Below are positions 48,901 to 62,700 of a stretch of 64,000 nucleotides of DNA, piece by piece. The notes beneath the pieces were generated by a model that saw only the letters and a list, made by a program, of their open reading frames with translations, was not told where the DNA came from and did no database searches. The stretch comes from Pampus argenteus (lineage: Eukaryota; Chordata; Actinopteri; Scombriformes; Stromateidae). The stretch's first letter is position 1. Every line of letters starts with the position of its first letter. The position numbers and the translations under genes are program-made. The stretch is from contig CM072863.1 of assembly GCA_036937835.1 (NCBI GenBank), forward strand, positions 17,410,001-17,474,000, read 5' to 3'.

Positions 48901-49237
48901 ATTCTGTAGTAGTGAAAAAGAACCGGTACGATTATTAATAAAGAGTATGGATGAGATAAAGATAAAATCCTATCAAACACTATTAGCCTTGTCTTACTAA
49001 TGTTGTTTTGTGATTAATACTTTTTTATGGCTCATAGTGCAGTCACTCACAAAAGTGAAGGATTACTTCAGTGCTTACACATGTTTCACTTCTTCATGCT
49101 AATGTCTCACTGTACAATGAAAAACTACAACCTGTGTTTTTTTTAAATAAATATTGTACTGCTAATAGTCCAAAATGATGTGAGAAATGGTCAAAAAAAC
49201 AATACTAGATTGTCTTTCATAATTGATATAATCTTAA
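42425..49237. other. Intergenic or intronic, no gene recognised
   Basis: Contains the (CA)33 repeat and scattered microsatellites. An ATTATGCATCAGATCATTAT-type homeodomain-site cluster near 44505-44530 looks like a conserved enhancer core. No splice-flanked coding segment was found beyond the putative exon ending at 42424. Confidence 0.45.
42857..42922. repeat. (CA)33 microsatellite
   Basis: This is the longest pure dinucleotide run in the window: 66 bp, uninterrupted. Confidence 0.97.
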
Positions 49238-49569
49238 TTATGAAAAATATACCAACCAAACAATGCGGACGGCCTGCTGCGTCATCTGACCAAAGCCAAC
49301 CGTGCAGAAGAAGAACAAATATATAAAAATAGCAGGAGTCTCTGACGAGGTCACAGCACAAAAAGTCTCCCGAACAACAACAACTCCAGCATAATGATGC
49401 ACGATCTGGCAGGAGAAAGGACTTTGGTACATGTCAGTAAGGGCAACACATGCAACCGCTGCCAGGAAGAGCGCTGTGGTGGTGAAGGGATTCAGCTGGT
49501 GGCGGTGACCAAAGAGTCAACGGCATCATCTGCATCTACTGCCAAAGCAGGAGCCCTGGTGTCTGACAT
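49238..49569 (-). pseudogene. Possible degenerate coding segment, unrecognised
   Basis: On the minus strand a strong pyrimidine tract and CAG are followed at once by ATG (49567-49569) and a 25-codon acidic/Ala-rich frame (M-S-D-T-R-A-P-A-L) that ends in TGA at 49492-49494. The same frame then stays open to another stop near 49360. A neighbouring frame, open to TAA at 49238, encodes hydrophobic stretches such as F-T-T-T-A-L-F-L-A-A-V-A-C-V-A-L and A-I-F-I-Y-L-F-F-F-C. This could be a frameshifted membrane-protein relic. The complementary strand is also open for 99 codons, so base composition alone may explain it. No family is assigned. Confidence 0.15.
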
Positions 49570-49699
49570 CTGGGAGAGAGGAAAAAGTAAACAGCACAAG
49601 CAAGCAGACATATTCAGGCCTGTACTCACTCACAGACGACAGTCAGTAGAAATCAAGCAGCAAGGAGATGCTCACTGGGGATCACACAGATGACTTATT

Positions 49700-51580
49700 G
49701 ATGCAAAGCACACGTGGCTTAATGTTTAGTTTATTCTCTCTTTCATAGATCCTTATTTGGAGCATCAGAGCTCTTCACTGCACTTAAATAACTAGAAGTC
49801 ATTAATTATGTCGACCTTTCAGTGTCTGCCAGCACATCTCGTGCATCACTGCAGGAAGCTGTTGAAGGCAGTGGACTGAGTCACGGCAAGATTGGACTGT
49901 GCGTCTGCCAGTCCGTCTGTCTAGCGGACAGGTATATTGACGTTTATTCATAGGACATATCTCGCTGTTTGCTCAGGGTAAATGTTAGAGCTATGACTAT
50001 GCTTGACTGATGCTGTAGATCTCCCTCAAACTAAAGTAAATATTCCTCTCATAAAGCAACCCTGGCTACGTAGCTAGCGGCTGTCAGCGAGACATTCACG
50101 TCTCTATTACAACTGGCAGGGCACGACACAACTCAGCCACATAGCCCCATGACTGTTATCTACACCTACTCACATCCTGCATGTTGTATTTCTGACAGCT
50201 CGACCTGCTCCACTTCCCGCTTCATCCATTTCCTCAGGAAAATATGTGTACAGGCTTACAGTTAAGTATCATCATGTCAATACAGTTAATTATGTCCATC
50301 TTTTTTTTTCTCCCTCAGAACCTCAGCCTTATTTTTCATAGTTCATGACATCATTTCTGGACTGTCAGAGCCAGCCCATACTTTCCTGTGGTGGTCAGGC
50401 AGGATCATGGATACATTAGCTAGAGACGCACATCATATCAAATGGGTTGTATAACAGGTGAATGACACTCCCGCTTTCAGTAGAAATAGGCTTTAGTAAT
50501 TGTCCTTGTATCTGATTTCCAAACTGGAAAAACAAGTTTCAATAGATGAATATGAAAGGGGCGGTGAGGTACATTACTATTTAGACACTCTCAATAGTCT
50601 CAACAGCTACATGGTGGTGGCAGAAATGACATTTAGCCATTGCATTTGTCAATTAAATATCAATTCTGAAAGAAAGTCTGTGCTTGATCGACAGCAGCTA
50701 ACAGGCTGCCAGAGTGCCGGATACTGTTGGGAACGAGAGACAAAGTAAACAAACTTTCCTGTAACTACAAGTCATGGCAGACAGTGTGTTTGTTAGCAGT
50801 GGTATTAAAGAGTAAGCAACACACCAGCATCTAACGAGACCAGAGTGACATTTGCTGTGTGTTTACTGTGTAAGTAATTGACTATCTAGCCTGCCAACTG
50901 ACCACCAGTAGTGGTGGACTTTTACTGGTGAATGTTTGCTTGGTGGCTTGTTCCACAAGCTAAGGCGCAGGGCAAGATGGTTGTTTGTGTTAGTAAGTTG
51001 GATAAGAAGGAGACTTTAACAGGAAAACTAATGTGGGTTATTGTTCAGAGTCTGCTGTCCTTGTGCTGTGTAGCAGGATGCTAGTAACGCTATACTATAA
51101 ACATGATATTTCATCGAAACGAACACAAAACTTGGGGGCGTAGAGGACTTTGATTCAATCTTGCATAAATACCTATGAATATGAAATTCCAACACACTGT
51201 AAGCATGTCTCAGCACATACATGACATCCTATTTATGAAATGGATGAAGAGCTGGCGTTGCTGTGCATGATGCTCTCTTCTTATGACATCTTAATTAGCA
51301 GCATCTGTACTCAATTACAGCAGTAAGTGTGTATGACAAACTCCCCAAGTCACCAGAGTCTACGGAGACTTCGCTCTAATGGCTGTTGACTATTTCTCAT
51401 TCTGTGGCAGGTCCCACTGCAGTCCTCAGAGGGTTGATTTCCCCACGTGAAAACTCTCAGGTCAGGCTACGACCCTGTCAAGCCTAACCACCTGGGAGAT
51501 TAAACAATGAGGAACTGGTGCTTTGGCAACAATGGGAGTCTGGAGGCTCCTGAGAGAAAGCATGTGTATGTTGTTTAAGA

Positions 51581-51611
<31 letters not shown>

Positions 51612-54455
51612 TCCCTGCATGTGTATACGCATGTGTTTCCAAATAGCTTTTTAACTGCTTTCATTGCGTGTGGATCCATGCCTTGTGTTTGTGTGCTCTT
51701 GTATGTTATTGCAGTTCATATAGGGATACTTGTGCTCTATACTGTGATACACTGAAGCAGCACCATCACATACTTTGGCCTCATACATTTCCATAAAGTG
51801 AACCCCTATGTGTGTTAGAGGGATATTGATTCAACATCTGTCAGTGAGACAGCAGCGTTGAAGCTTAAAATCGAACATTATATTCTGTAGGATTGCCTCA
51901 TATTATATAGATGTCCCTATTGTGTCTACACTCGGGGGTAAACACAATAAACACACCTCATTGCTCACCCCAGAAATATAGGACATCTATTTGAAATCAT
52001 CAGAGAAAAGAATTGCTCTCCAACACCAAAGCCTTTGATTCAGCATCACCTGGTAAGAGTAGCAGGTGAACTGTATGTTATCTAATATTATTATATTATT
52101 ATTACTGCATCATATCACAATGACAGCATAGCAATAGGCCACCCAGCCTCGTTTGATAAAACTTAATCTCATGCTTGTGGATGTTCTGTCATTCTTGAGC
52201 CATGAGGGAGGCTCTTTGTGGCCCTGCACCTCCCATCCTTCAGTCCGGTGGCTCCGGTGATTAATGTTCTGCCCTCATCATTTTCTCTTTCGCTGTTTGG
52301 CTCTGTCACTTAGTGTTTTTAGCTTCTTACAAAGTTCACATTATATCTAGAACGTTGTTTGGTTTGACCTAATCTCCACGTCCATAAGAGAATACTCTGG
52401 CACTTACTGACCTATAGAGGTGCAAAGTCCAGTTACTCAGTGATGACAATAATGAAACATCAGAGGCGCTTATTAAATTCCAGTCACTCCCCTGTCAGCG
52501 ACGTTGTCACAAGGCTATCTATCCAAAGACTTCTTTAATCTGATTACAAGTGGATTTTGGTTCCTCTCTGAACCCCTACTATTCATGTTGTATTAATGTC
52601 ATATGCTGTCGAGTTGCTCTCTCCTAAATGACTTACCAAGTCATCCCTTTCCTTGTCACAAATCAAATTAGCCCAGGCTGTGATTAATCATCAGGCAGAG
52701 TACTCTGTGAAAGGGGGCTGACACCTTATTAATTTCCTTAATTACATCTTGTATTAGGTTTCAGAATCGTCCTCCCGTAACTCCCAACTCTTTCAACCTG
52801 GCTACACAAATTATTTGTGCAACCAGGGGTATTTAAATGGATTTCATTTAATATAGGCGAGTGTGATTAATGTAATAAAGACGGGGCGTGGGGGGTTCAG
52901 GAGGGTTTGCAAACTGCTTTGGTTTTAGTTCTTTCATTTGCTACGGAACAGAAGTAATGGGCTTCAAAAATTGAGTTATACACAATGGATCAAATGGGCA
53001 TTACATCATCTTGCGTTTGTTTACATTGCCAGGAATTATTGATTATTGTAACCTTGATTTTTTTTTTTCCTGTATTATAGTGGATGAATTGTAGTAATAA
53101 CAGCATAAATATTCTTAGATCTTTAAGCCAAAGTGCCAAAGTAAATGATAAATAAAAAACAAACTAATCTATCTGTTTTACACTTACACTTTATCTTATG
53201 TGTTACTGTCTCGTAATAGAATATTATGTTCTTAAATGTAGCGCGGCATCTTAAAAGGGTGTAACTTCATTTTCTCTCAAATATAGTCTCAGCAATATCA
53301 CTATATTGCTATTTAGCATGCAGTAAAAACAACTATGTGACTGCTGCAGCACAAGACTGTGCTTGCGGGTAGCGAGAAAATTATGAATCAGCCAAATGAA
53401 CAACGCATTTCAAATGAGCTGGTGGATAGGCTTGCAGAGCTTTGCTGCCACTGTCATTATTTGTGTTTAGAAGGCAATTCTGGAGGTGCTGAAATGAAAG
53501 AGAGAGATTATGTGGCTGAGTGCACACACTCTGCCTATGAATCATAGTAGAAGGACTGTGCTGTTTAATCGATGACACAGTGCAGGTATTCATTTACTAA
53601 GTTGTTCATATTGGGAGCGAGTTTAAATAGTTTTGCTCTGAGCACTTCAGGAAAATGCACCGCCAGTGTTAAATGAAATGAGAGAAGTGGCAGGGGACAT
53701 CCCTGCCCAGGCCTGCTGCGTACTATATCTGGAGATCACAGTTTCTCTCATGGTGCCACATTCAAGTAAATACAAGCACAGAATAGGCCTGGGGTACACC
53801 ACTGTTTCTGACTCAGGAGCACATCATGGATTTGTGACAAAACGCATAAAATTAACTTCACAGCATTGCAAAACACCATCTGGAGCATCATGTGGAACAC
53901 ATTATTGAACGGAAAGTCTTATATAACTATATGTATAATTCTTCTTTTCTATAGTGTAAGAAAAGACCATAATGTCAAAATATTTACAGACAAAAAATGA
54001 CTTTTCATCTCGCACATTAGCCAAGTTGCAAAACTTGTGTATGTGAACATCACTTAATATGAGTAGAGATGGTTTACACTGACTGCTTCTTGATTAACAT
54101 GCTGCAGGGAAAAATAGCTCACTTCTATATTTCAGTTTGATTTAAGTTCTGAGTTTTCAGTTTGTGTTATGACAGCTTCATGTCACCCACAGGTAACCTG
54201 TAGGCTTATTTGTCTACTGTCTGCTCGGGGGAGAAGGATAGGATGGGAATTCAACTTTGTGACAACTGGCATACAGAAAAGATGGTAATAAGTCAGAGTC
54301 AGCAATTTCTAATCTCTGATTGTAGCGTTGCAAACCTCTGTTTGAGGATGCTGCTGTGTGCTGGTCTGGTGGAACGGTGGATCCTGTTTGCGGCTGAGTT
54401 TAACTAGCCGTCAGTGTGAAAGTGGTACCAATTCATATCAGCAACATGATCAATA
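49700..54455. other. Intergenic, no gene recognised
   Basis: Non-repetitive AT-rich DNA. A 60-nt stretch at 51411-51470 has exon-like borders but no useful frame. The 52655-52760 segment carries several TAAT/ATTA homeobox cores (ATTAATCATCA, TTATTAATT, TTAATTACA). Confidence 0.45.
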
Positions 54456-54530
54456 AATCAATCAGACTTTATTTATATAACACTTTCATACAAACACGAT
54501 TTAACACAAAGTACTTCATATAAAAATCTG
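54456..54530 (+). mobile_element. 3' tail-like fragment of a teleost LINE/SINE
   Basis: The run AATCAATCAGACTTTATTTATATAACACTTTCATACAAA, followed by ACAAAGTACTTCATA, matches by memory the widespread fish repeat tail ACTTTATTTATATAGCACTTTTCATACAA ... CAAAGTGCTTTACA. It has no coding content. Which family the tail belongs to is not resolved. Confidence 0.55.
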
Positions 54531-56019
54531 ATATAATAACATCGTAGACTGCATATATCTAAAGGTTTTCAACCATTTCTCCCTAATAGATCCATGAGGG
54601 ACAAAGAGTGAGTAGGGTGCTCATTTTGGATGTTTCACATTGATTCTCATGCACCCATATGTTCAGCCATCATAGCCATTTTAAATTTAACATTTTAAAG
54701 GAACATGTTATGTATACAACTGCTGCAAAATAATTGAATGAAGCGGGTAGGAAAGCATGACACAGTGCAGACAGTTTTAACACAGCCATGTCTTACAGCA
54801 GGACTTTTTCTAAGGTCTGTCTGTCTAGTTGCACTCATCAATGTGACCTGACAAATAAAATGCATTGTGGTGATCGCTAAGGCAGTAGTATCTTACTTCC
54901 AATGTGGATCAATGGCCGTCGCCTTGAGACGCAGACACTATTCTATTTGGGATAGCTTGGGGAGAAATAAGGTTGGGAAGCTAATACAAAATAGAAATAC
55001 CCTGGTCAGCTATACCCAGACACCATCATGGGAATAACATCTAAATTGATTTCTGCTTCATGCTCATGTTAACATTCCATTCTCGCAGCTGGATTTGCTA
55101 TACTGGCTACTTAGATAAAGGGAGGTGTTTGCCCTTTCACATGCTTGTGTGACTGTATGCTTGTTGCTAGGTTATGGTGATTTATTTATTTATTTTTTAT
55201 AGCAGATGCTGTTGTGGATTATATGCATTTAGGGCCTGAATAGCACAATAATTATGATAATTCATACTTAATTCCAGTTTGGTAGCCTCAACAAGCCTCA
55301 GCAAGTAAGGCCTGCTAAGCATCATACTTAGATTTCATCTGCCTAAGTGAAATGATATTGTTGAGTCTAAATGAAGCATGTTTGGTCCTTTAGGATGGCT
55401 CTGTCTCCTCCTGGTCCAAAGACTGCATCCTTCACATTTGTGCCCCTCATTTGCATATCAGAGCATAAGACAGACAGTTTGGTGAGGGTGGAATCACCTT
55501 TACCAGAATAAAGAATCTGCTGAGAGCTATTTCTAACTCTACTGTATCAGTATGTTAATATCCCATCAACATATTTATATATTGTTAAACCCTACAACAC
55601 CATATTATAGGTAACACCTAGAATTAATTTCTACAGATAGACAATTGCATAATTTCATAATTTAAATGTGGATTTTATTTTTTTCCATTGCAAAATGAAA
55701 GGAGCACTCAGACTCATATGTTTAGCAGATGATTATTCTCTTCATTATAAATGATCAGTGTAGAAGTCTCAAGTGGTATTTGACATGTTGCACTGACAAC
55801 TGAAAAACAACAACGGGTTACATTTGTTTCAAATTAATTTCCCAAATGTCAGAATGCTTCAATTTGAATGGATTTTCTCACACACTGTTTGTCCTGCTAT
55901 TTTTTTGTGTTTAATTATTTTCTACAGACTGTCATGTCATTGAGAAAGTAAATCATTTGTGTGCACTAATTACTTGGTTTAATTGAGATTATATTTTTAT
56001 TTAAAAACCTTTTATTTTA

Positions 56020-56020
56020 A

Positions 56021-56052
<32 letters not shown>
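56020..56052. repeat. (CA)n-(TA)n microsatellite
   Basis: A CA run passing into TATATATA, about 50 bp before the LINE fossil. Confidence 0.9.
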
Positions 56053-56053
<1 letters not shown>

Positions 56054-56099
56054 CACATACAAAAACTGCCATTTATCATTTTGTGATATAGCGAAGGTG

Positions 56100-56270
56100 A
56101 GACTAAACCAGCAAGATGCTGGAAACCTTGTTCATGCTTTTGTTTTTAGTTGTGTTGACTACTGCTCTCTATACCGGCCTACCAAAAGCAGCCATTGAAA
56201 AACTATCCAGACTTTCCAGAATGTTGCTGCCAGGAATTTGCAAAAAATAAAATGGGAGATCCTATAACTT
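56100..56270 (+). mobile_element. LINE reverse-transcriptase fossil (Rex1/L2-like)
   Basis: One frame reads N-L-V-H-A-F-V-F-S-C-V-D-Y-C, and a neighbouring frame continues T-G-L-P-K-A-A-I-E-K-L. This is the end of the RT domain shared by CR1/L2/Rex1-type LINEs (usual form H-A-F-V-x-S-R-L-D-Y-C-N-x-L-x-x-G-L-P). A frameshift between the two blocks and loss of the flanking sequence show it is dead. The boundaries are approximate. Confidence 0.7.
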
Positions 56271-56339
56271 TTGCACCACCTAAGATGACTCGTATTGTTT
56301 TGTGATCGTCCACCAAGATCCTGCTAATGATTTGCAAAT

Positions 56340-59300
56340 AAAATATGTTTTTAGTTTATTTGGGAAATGTCACATATATAGTTATGTATAAAATAAACAG
56401 CAATGGTCCCAACACTGAGCCCTGAAGTAATCTTAAGTGGTTGTGATGTTATTTAATTATCTGAACTCATTACACGTCTTCGTTAAATATTTAAAAGTGC
56501 TTTATATAATAATCTTCTTGCATGTGTTTTGTATGCTGTGGCAGTTTTTTTATAATAATAATTATTATTATAGATTATTGGTATATTTTTTGATTTCTCA
56601 ATCGCAATTTCTAAGGTGATGTCTATAACCAGTGATGTGCTACCAACAAATTTATGTTTGTAGATTTTATCGATATATAAAGTGACAGTCCCACCCTTTT
56701 TTCTCTCTATGCCCTTGCGAGCTGGTCTGAGTTCAATTTCAAGTGTCAGTTTCATTACCTTGGTTGCTGTTCTCCAAGGGGCTGTCGTCACTGATACTTG
56801 TCCAGTTCTGCAGTTTCCCTGATGACCAGCACTTTTACTTTCTGGATCTAGTGATTCTTTCAGTGTTTTGAATACCTTGCAGTTGTTACTTATTAAAGCT
56901 CTCTATTTATTATACTATTTTTGTATTTTGCCTCCTCTCGTACAGGGCATCAAATGCCTTTTGTGTAGTGCTTTTCATTTTTTTACTTGTAGTGCAATGA
57001 ACATGTGCAGCCAGCTTTGATGGAGTTCAGGCTTATCATGATCATGTGAACTTGGAATCGGTTTTTTTTTACAATGTATCTGTCTGATGTGTACTGCATG
57101 CTGCTGTGCAATGTACGTGAAAACTTGCACAGCCCAACTTTAATTTGGAGATGCTAGTATCGTTCCTGCTGCTATGTGACGGCTACAGGTATCTAATACG
57201 ACAAGAGCCTACAAACAGAACATCAGTACTGATGTTTCTCCAAAACCCCTGAATATTCAGTGACATAACTGAAGATAATTGGTAATAGCTTTTAATCTAA
57301 TGCAGTACAGACTGTTCAAATTTGCAGAGGAAAGTGAAAGAGGTAAAACTCAATATACATGATAGGTGTTTTGTGATTTTTGGAGAGGTTTGAGTGTGTG
57401 CCTTTGTCAACTAAAGCCATGCTAATTGTGGCTTTTACACTCTGGGCCATGTACTGTTTATTGACCAATTTTGGAGCTGGAATGTGGAAAAAAGCCTGAT
57501 GTTAAGATAGCATAATTAACCTATACAGCTACTGGATATTTTTTGTTAAATAGTGGCTTTGACCTCCCAGACTCTGTATTTATTGTGTTATTGACGCATT
57601 TCTAATTATGTAAATCTACAGGTTTTTATGAATTCCTGTGGTTATGTTTTTTTGCTTGGTGTTATGTGGTGTATTAAAGGACAGCGATTTAGTTCCAAAG
57701 GAGAAGAATGAATGACACTTTTAGTAAAGGCACTTTAAGTAAGAAGTCCTTGAGGGGTGATATAATGTAGAAGCGACGGAACTGGGTAAAGACTGAGACG
57801 TTCATCTTATGTGTGAAAAAAGTTGTTAACTTGTGAGTTAATACTCGGTAGAGATGGCAGGGCCATATGGCACTGTCGCCTCGTGACAAGGGGTCTAAAT
57901 TCTCTCTGTGTCGATCAGTCATCGCACCCAAATAATACTGATAATTGGCTCAACTGTTGTAATGTGCCCCCCCTTTACATGAACTATGCCTGTCTATGTT
58001 TTAGCCCTGTGATACATTGGGACCTGTCCAGATTGTACAATTGCCTCCCGTCTCCAGAACCCTAGGACTGTGAAGAGGATAAAGATTTTCAATTATTAAA
58101 GTCATAGGATATCTGGAAGTACAATTACGCCCGCTGTTTTAGTCTTGAAGAGAGGTTTAATCAGATGTGAGCGGTGGTGGGCGCCAGTCATTTGAACCAC
58201 TTTGGGTCATTCACACCATGATGTCACGATGAGTGTTTTATTTGGGCCACATGTGAGTAGTTAAGGTCACATGGCAGTCATGTGAGAGTAATCAGACTCG
58301 CATAACAAAAAACAAGTACACCATTTGCGTTCACATGTGCAGCGTAATATGTATATATTGATCCAGAAACACAGGTAAACTAAACATAGAGTGAAAGAGA
58401 GATATTGCATGAACCCAGTGATATGGGAAACTTGTAGGTCAGTGTGTAGGCAAGACAGAATCCATCATCCAAATCATAGATAAGTTCACTGTAGCGTACT
58501 TTGTGTGTGGGAAGGTTTAGACTGGCAGCACAATGCTTCGTCTCTGGCAGGCAGCCTGGTGTGAACTATCCATACAAACTTGGATCAGCAACATGAAACT
58601 TCATTTGACCTCAACTAGAAAAAGTACAAAAGTATCTGTTTCTGGTACACATTTTATGTACTGTATATATTTTAACATACCTATACTCGTAACAAATTTG
58701 ACAACATGAACAAATTAAAATTATGTATGCAACAATGTAATATTTACAACAGATTTTGAAAGAATAATATCTAATATATCCATGTGTGCCACCATGAGAA
58801 CAGCATGAAAACATTGAAAGTGAGCATTGGTGTACATTTTTGTATTATCATGTAGTTCTGCACTGTGTGAGATGTTGTATACATGGAAAGTGAAATACGG
58901 CTCAGGATAAACCTATGTGACTTATAAAAATATATAAAAATATACACGGCATGCTTGCATACTCCCCTCAGGCACGGAACAATGTTTTAGCTCTTTTCCA
59001 AATCAAGCTCTCGGTCATTTGCTCTCAAGAGAGAGTTAGTGTGTTGACATCAGGCTGCCATGAGAAATGCTCTCTGTTTAATGGGAAAGGGTAAAGTTTG
59101 AAATCTCCAAGGGAGGCTGGTCTGTGACGACATCGGTGCCCCTTGTGGGACGAGCCCTGTCATAGTCTGCACTCGGCCGTTCATGTAGAACGTGATGGAT
59201 CTCATTGTTTGAAGCTTTGCAAGCTGTTACATTTTGGGTTGACATAAGAGAAAATAAGGTGAGAAAAACAGTAAAGCAGTGGGGAAATATATTATCATTA

Positions 59301-59502
59301 TGGCAGCCGTTGACAATCATAGACAAGGCAAGTCATTTAGCTGACAAGTGTATTGGTGGTTGGCTGGCATGGTGCAGTGTCACGGGACTAGGACAGTGAT
59401 GTATTGTGTATACCTCAGAGTTTTCATTTGTTACACACAGTGGCGTTGCAGCAGAGTGTTTCACTGCCATGACGTTGACCTTGTTTGGAATTATAAAATT
59501 TA
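56340..59502. other. Intergenic, no gene recognised
   Basis: AT-rich sequence following the LINE fossil. Only short chance ORFs are present, and no RNA gene is recognised. Confidence 0.45.
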
Positions 59503-59787
59503 GATAATGAATCGGCTATTAATAATCAATTATTCATTTGGAGTCATTTAAAGAAAAAAGAAAAAAAAATCCAGCTTCTCAAATTCTCCTATGAAAATGA
59601 ACTAAATATATTTGGGTTTTTGACTGCTGTCCAGGACAAAACAAGACATTTGAGGATATCATCTTGGGCTTTGGGAAACTGAACACTTTATAGACCAAAC
59701 AATTAATTGATTAATCATTAATCATTAAATTAAATTAATCTAGGTAATAATCAACATATTGATCGATAATGAAAATAATTTTTAGGC
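59503..59787 (+). mobile_element. Common teleost interspersed repeat, degenerate copy
   Basis: The blocks ATCCAGCTTCTCAAAT, GGACAAAACAAGACATTTGA, ATCATCTTGGGCTTTGGGAA and TATAGACCAAACAATTAAT occur in this order and match by memory a high-copy repeat of percomorph genomes that ends in GATAATGAAAATAATCGTTAG. It is non-coding. A partial copy in the opposite orientation lies at 16210-16296. Confidence 0.65.
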
Positions 59788-62700
59788 CTTCTATGAGACC
59801 TTCTTACGTTAGTTTTGACAGTGCAAACATTGTGTAAAAGGATATGTAATTATTCTATTTCTTTTGTCCGGTGATTAAAAGGATTAATCAAGAATCTGCT
59901 CAAATGTAAAACTGCCTGCTATCATTACTTTACATGGCTAATGGAACTTTGGTAATAATGACCGAAGTTGCTGAGCAGCTGTCATTGAGAGCACGTTTTA
60001 GAGTCATTAATGATTTTGAGACGCTTTTAGTTGTCCAGGTCCTGTTCATTGTAAAGGCGACATTCACAATGACTCATGCCCATAATGACTATAATTATAG
60101 ACCACAAAGCCCCCACAGTTATAGGAGTGTGCCCTTTCTAGAAATTATAGGTTGCTGTGCAAAATGATTCAAAAATATGGATGTGATAAAGTGCATAGAC
60201 ATGAAGTGCTGTCAAACAGCTGAGGAAGCTCCCACTAAAAGCTCCTAAAAGCAACCAAGCATTTAACTTCTGTGCCGGGCAAAAGTTTGGGATTTACTTG
60301 AGTTACCCTTGGAAGTTACTAACACAAGTTTTATAAACAACACTGTCTGGGATCTTCTGATTCACACGTATGAAAAGGGTTGTCCTTGCTGTCAGACGTT
60401 GATTAGCCATCCAGCGTGATGTGGACATGGCTGTCTCAGTGGGAGGTCGGCCGGACTTGATGGATGTTTCTCTTTAGAGATTGCACAGCACCGCAGAGAG
60501 CGAGGAGGACCCAGCTTCTGTTTTCTATTCACGCTGTGTTCCTTTCTGCTCTGCCTAAAAAAGTAGCGGGACCTCCCTCCACAGCACGACTCCATCATTT
60601 CTGGAAAGAAGTAAGGAGTGCATAAAAGAGAATAAGAAAAAGCACTTCTTCCATTCCTGATCCCCGAGCACCTTTTAAGCAAAAATCCACTTAGAACGCG
60701 CATAAGTAGGGAGGGAGAAATCCCTTGATTTTTTTTTTTCCCCCCCTACACAAGCACTGAATTTAGGGATAATCTTCACAGTATGCCGTTGTGGGATGGC
60801 TGTCTCACAGACTTTGGGTAACCTCTCTAAAAATACACACAGGCTCATTAATGTGCACATACACTGGCACGTATTCACTTACAGCAACAAAACAGCACCC
60901 AGAGACACTCACTCACTCACTCACTCACACATGCACATACATACATACATATAGAGTTGCTCATTTTGTTTTGCACAGGCTCAATAAGACTGCAGGACAG
61001 TGAATCGTATTAGATGTGAAAAAATGAAGAAGAGAACGGCTCATTGAGGAAGAAAAACATGCTCTTGCTCCCTCTCCCTTTGCATATTCCTTCATGATTC
61101 TGGCAACACCACTGGGAGATTGATGTGTCTGTCTTTTTCGTACCTTCTGTCTTTCTGTGACTGCTCAGCGAAGCACCGGGCTCCATGAAACTCGCCAAAT
61201 TCCTAAATGATGAATGTACAGTAGTGCGTCCACTGGGAGGATAAACGAATCTCATATCAGCCATGAGAGGAGGTTGATATTGAAAATCATGTGGAATTTG
61301 GCCATGCACGATATTGTAAATCTTTATTCTAATTGCGGGAATGAATTGAATGTGCTGTTCTGATAAATCTTCTCTGTCACCGAGAGAATAGTAGAAATGA
61401 AGCATCACAGATTTGTTTATGTGTTTACTGCATGTGTGTGTTTGCCTGTAAGTCATTTTCATACTCGCCTTGTGCCATTGTTGATTGCTTGTTTACTCAA
61501 GCAAAAACTCCATTCACAATGTTAACATACTGTATCATATAAATGAAACTCTGACAAGATCTTTCACCCATATATTACAACATATCAAACAGTCATGAGA
61601 AGAACATTTTTCAAAATATCACCATACACCGTGAAGCAATGAGAGACAGCATATCAGTATAGAAAACCATTTTTATTTCTCATAAGGCTGTCCTGTAATG
61701 TACTTAATATCTACTGGGGGATTACTGTACGTGTCTCCATTGTGACTAATACTTTCTCACTTTGTCATTTTGAGTAAATCAACAGCGTACTCTGTCTCTC
61801 TCTGGTGTGTGAGAGGGAGATCTACATAATACACAAGTCAAGCAAGTCGTCCATGACCACTCTCCGCAGCAGAAAATGGACACCAACTGTCTGATTATGG
61901 TCTGGGTTTTAAGTCCCTACTTTATCTGAGTGGAAAGCCCAGTTGTTGCCTGCTGTTGTTAGTGCTGCTTTCTTTTCTGAGGCGGTTCTATACAGTGTTT
62001 TCCTCATCTTTACAGAAACTACAAGCATTTTATTGGCTTAACCAGCAACATTGCTGAATGACAAAAGTGACCAATACTTATTTTTATGACTATCGTGCCT
62101 TTTTCCAATGTAAGCATACACTGTAAAGCAGTCCTATACACTTCGTATTGGGACAACAGCCTCTGCGTAAGTGGCTGAACAATATTCCACCTGTGGGGCT
62201 CACGCTCTTAGTAGAGTCTTAAATATACTTCTCAGCTTCTTGGATCTGTCATCTTATATGTAATGTATTTATATATGTATATATACACACAAATTATTTT
62301 ACATACAAAGAAAAAGACATGTTGATGAATTTACATTGGTTATGCCCACAAATAAAAGTCAAATTAAAATGTCCATCGTGGAGGATGAAGGGTTGAGGCC
62401 ATGATGGCAGACCCTAAAGCCTCTCAAAGATTCTTCATTAATTCATTATAGGCTGCTAGTGGTTGCTGTCACTGGAAATCCAGTGTTTTTCAGTCAGTTC
62501 TCCTCCATAAAGTTACTGCAAAGCTGTCCTGCTGGATTAGCGAGTTAAATACGAACACCTTCCACACAGAAATAAAAGGACATCAAGGTAATTTCTCGCT
62601 CATGCCCTCAGTTCTGTGGATCCCATGTTCAGGTCCATGTAAGCTCCTCAACCGGTTTACCTTTTTTTTGGCGGATGGGGCGAATGTGTTCAAATAATGT

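Noticed and set aside
49360..49420. Resemblance of a minus-strand stretch (M-L-E-L-L-F-G) to the first helix of MAL/MARVEL proteins
   Set aside because: Only a short hydrophobic match that breaks at a stop, and the expected downstream motif is absent. Not enough for a family call.
51411..51470. 60-nt exon-like stretch with acceptor and donor motifs
   Set aside because: No frame continues into or out of a partner exon. Isolated splice-like motifs are common.
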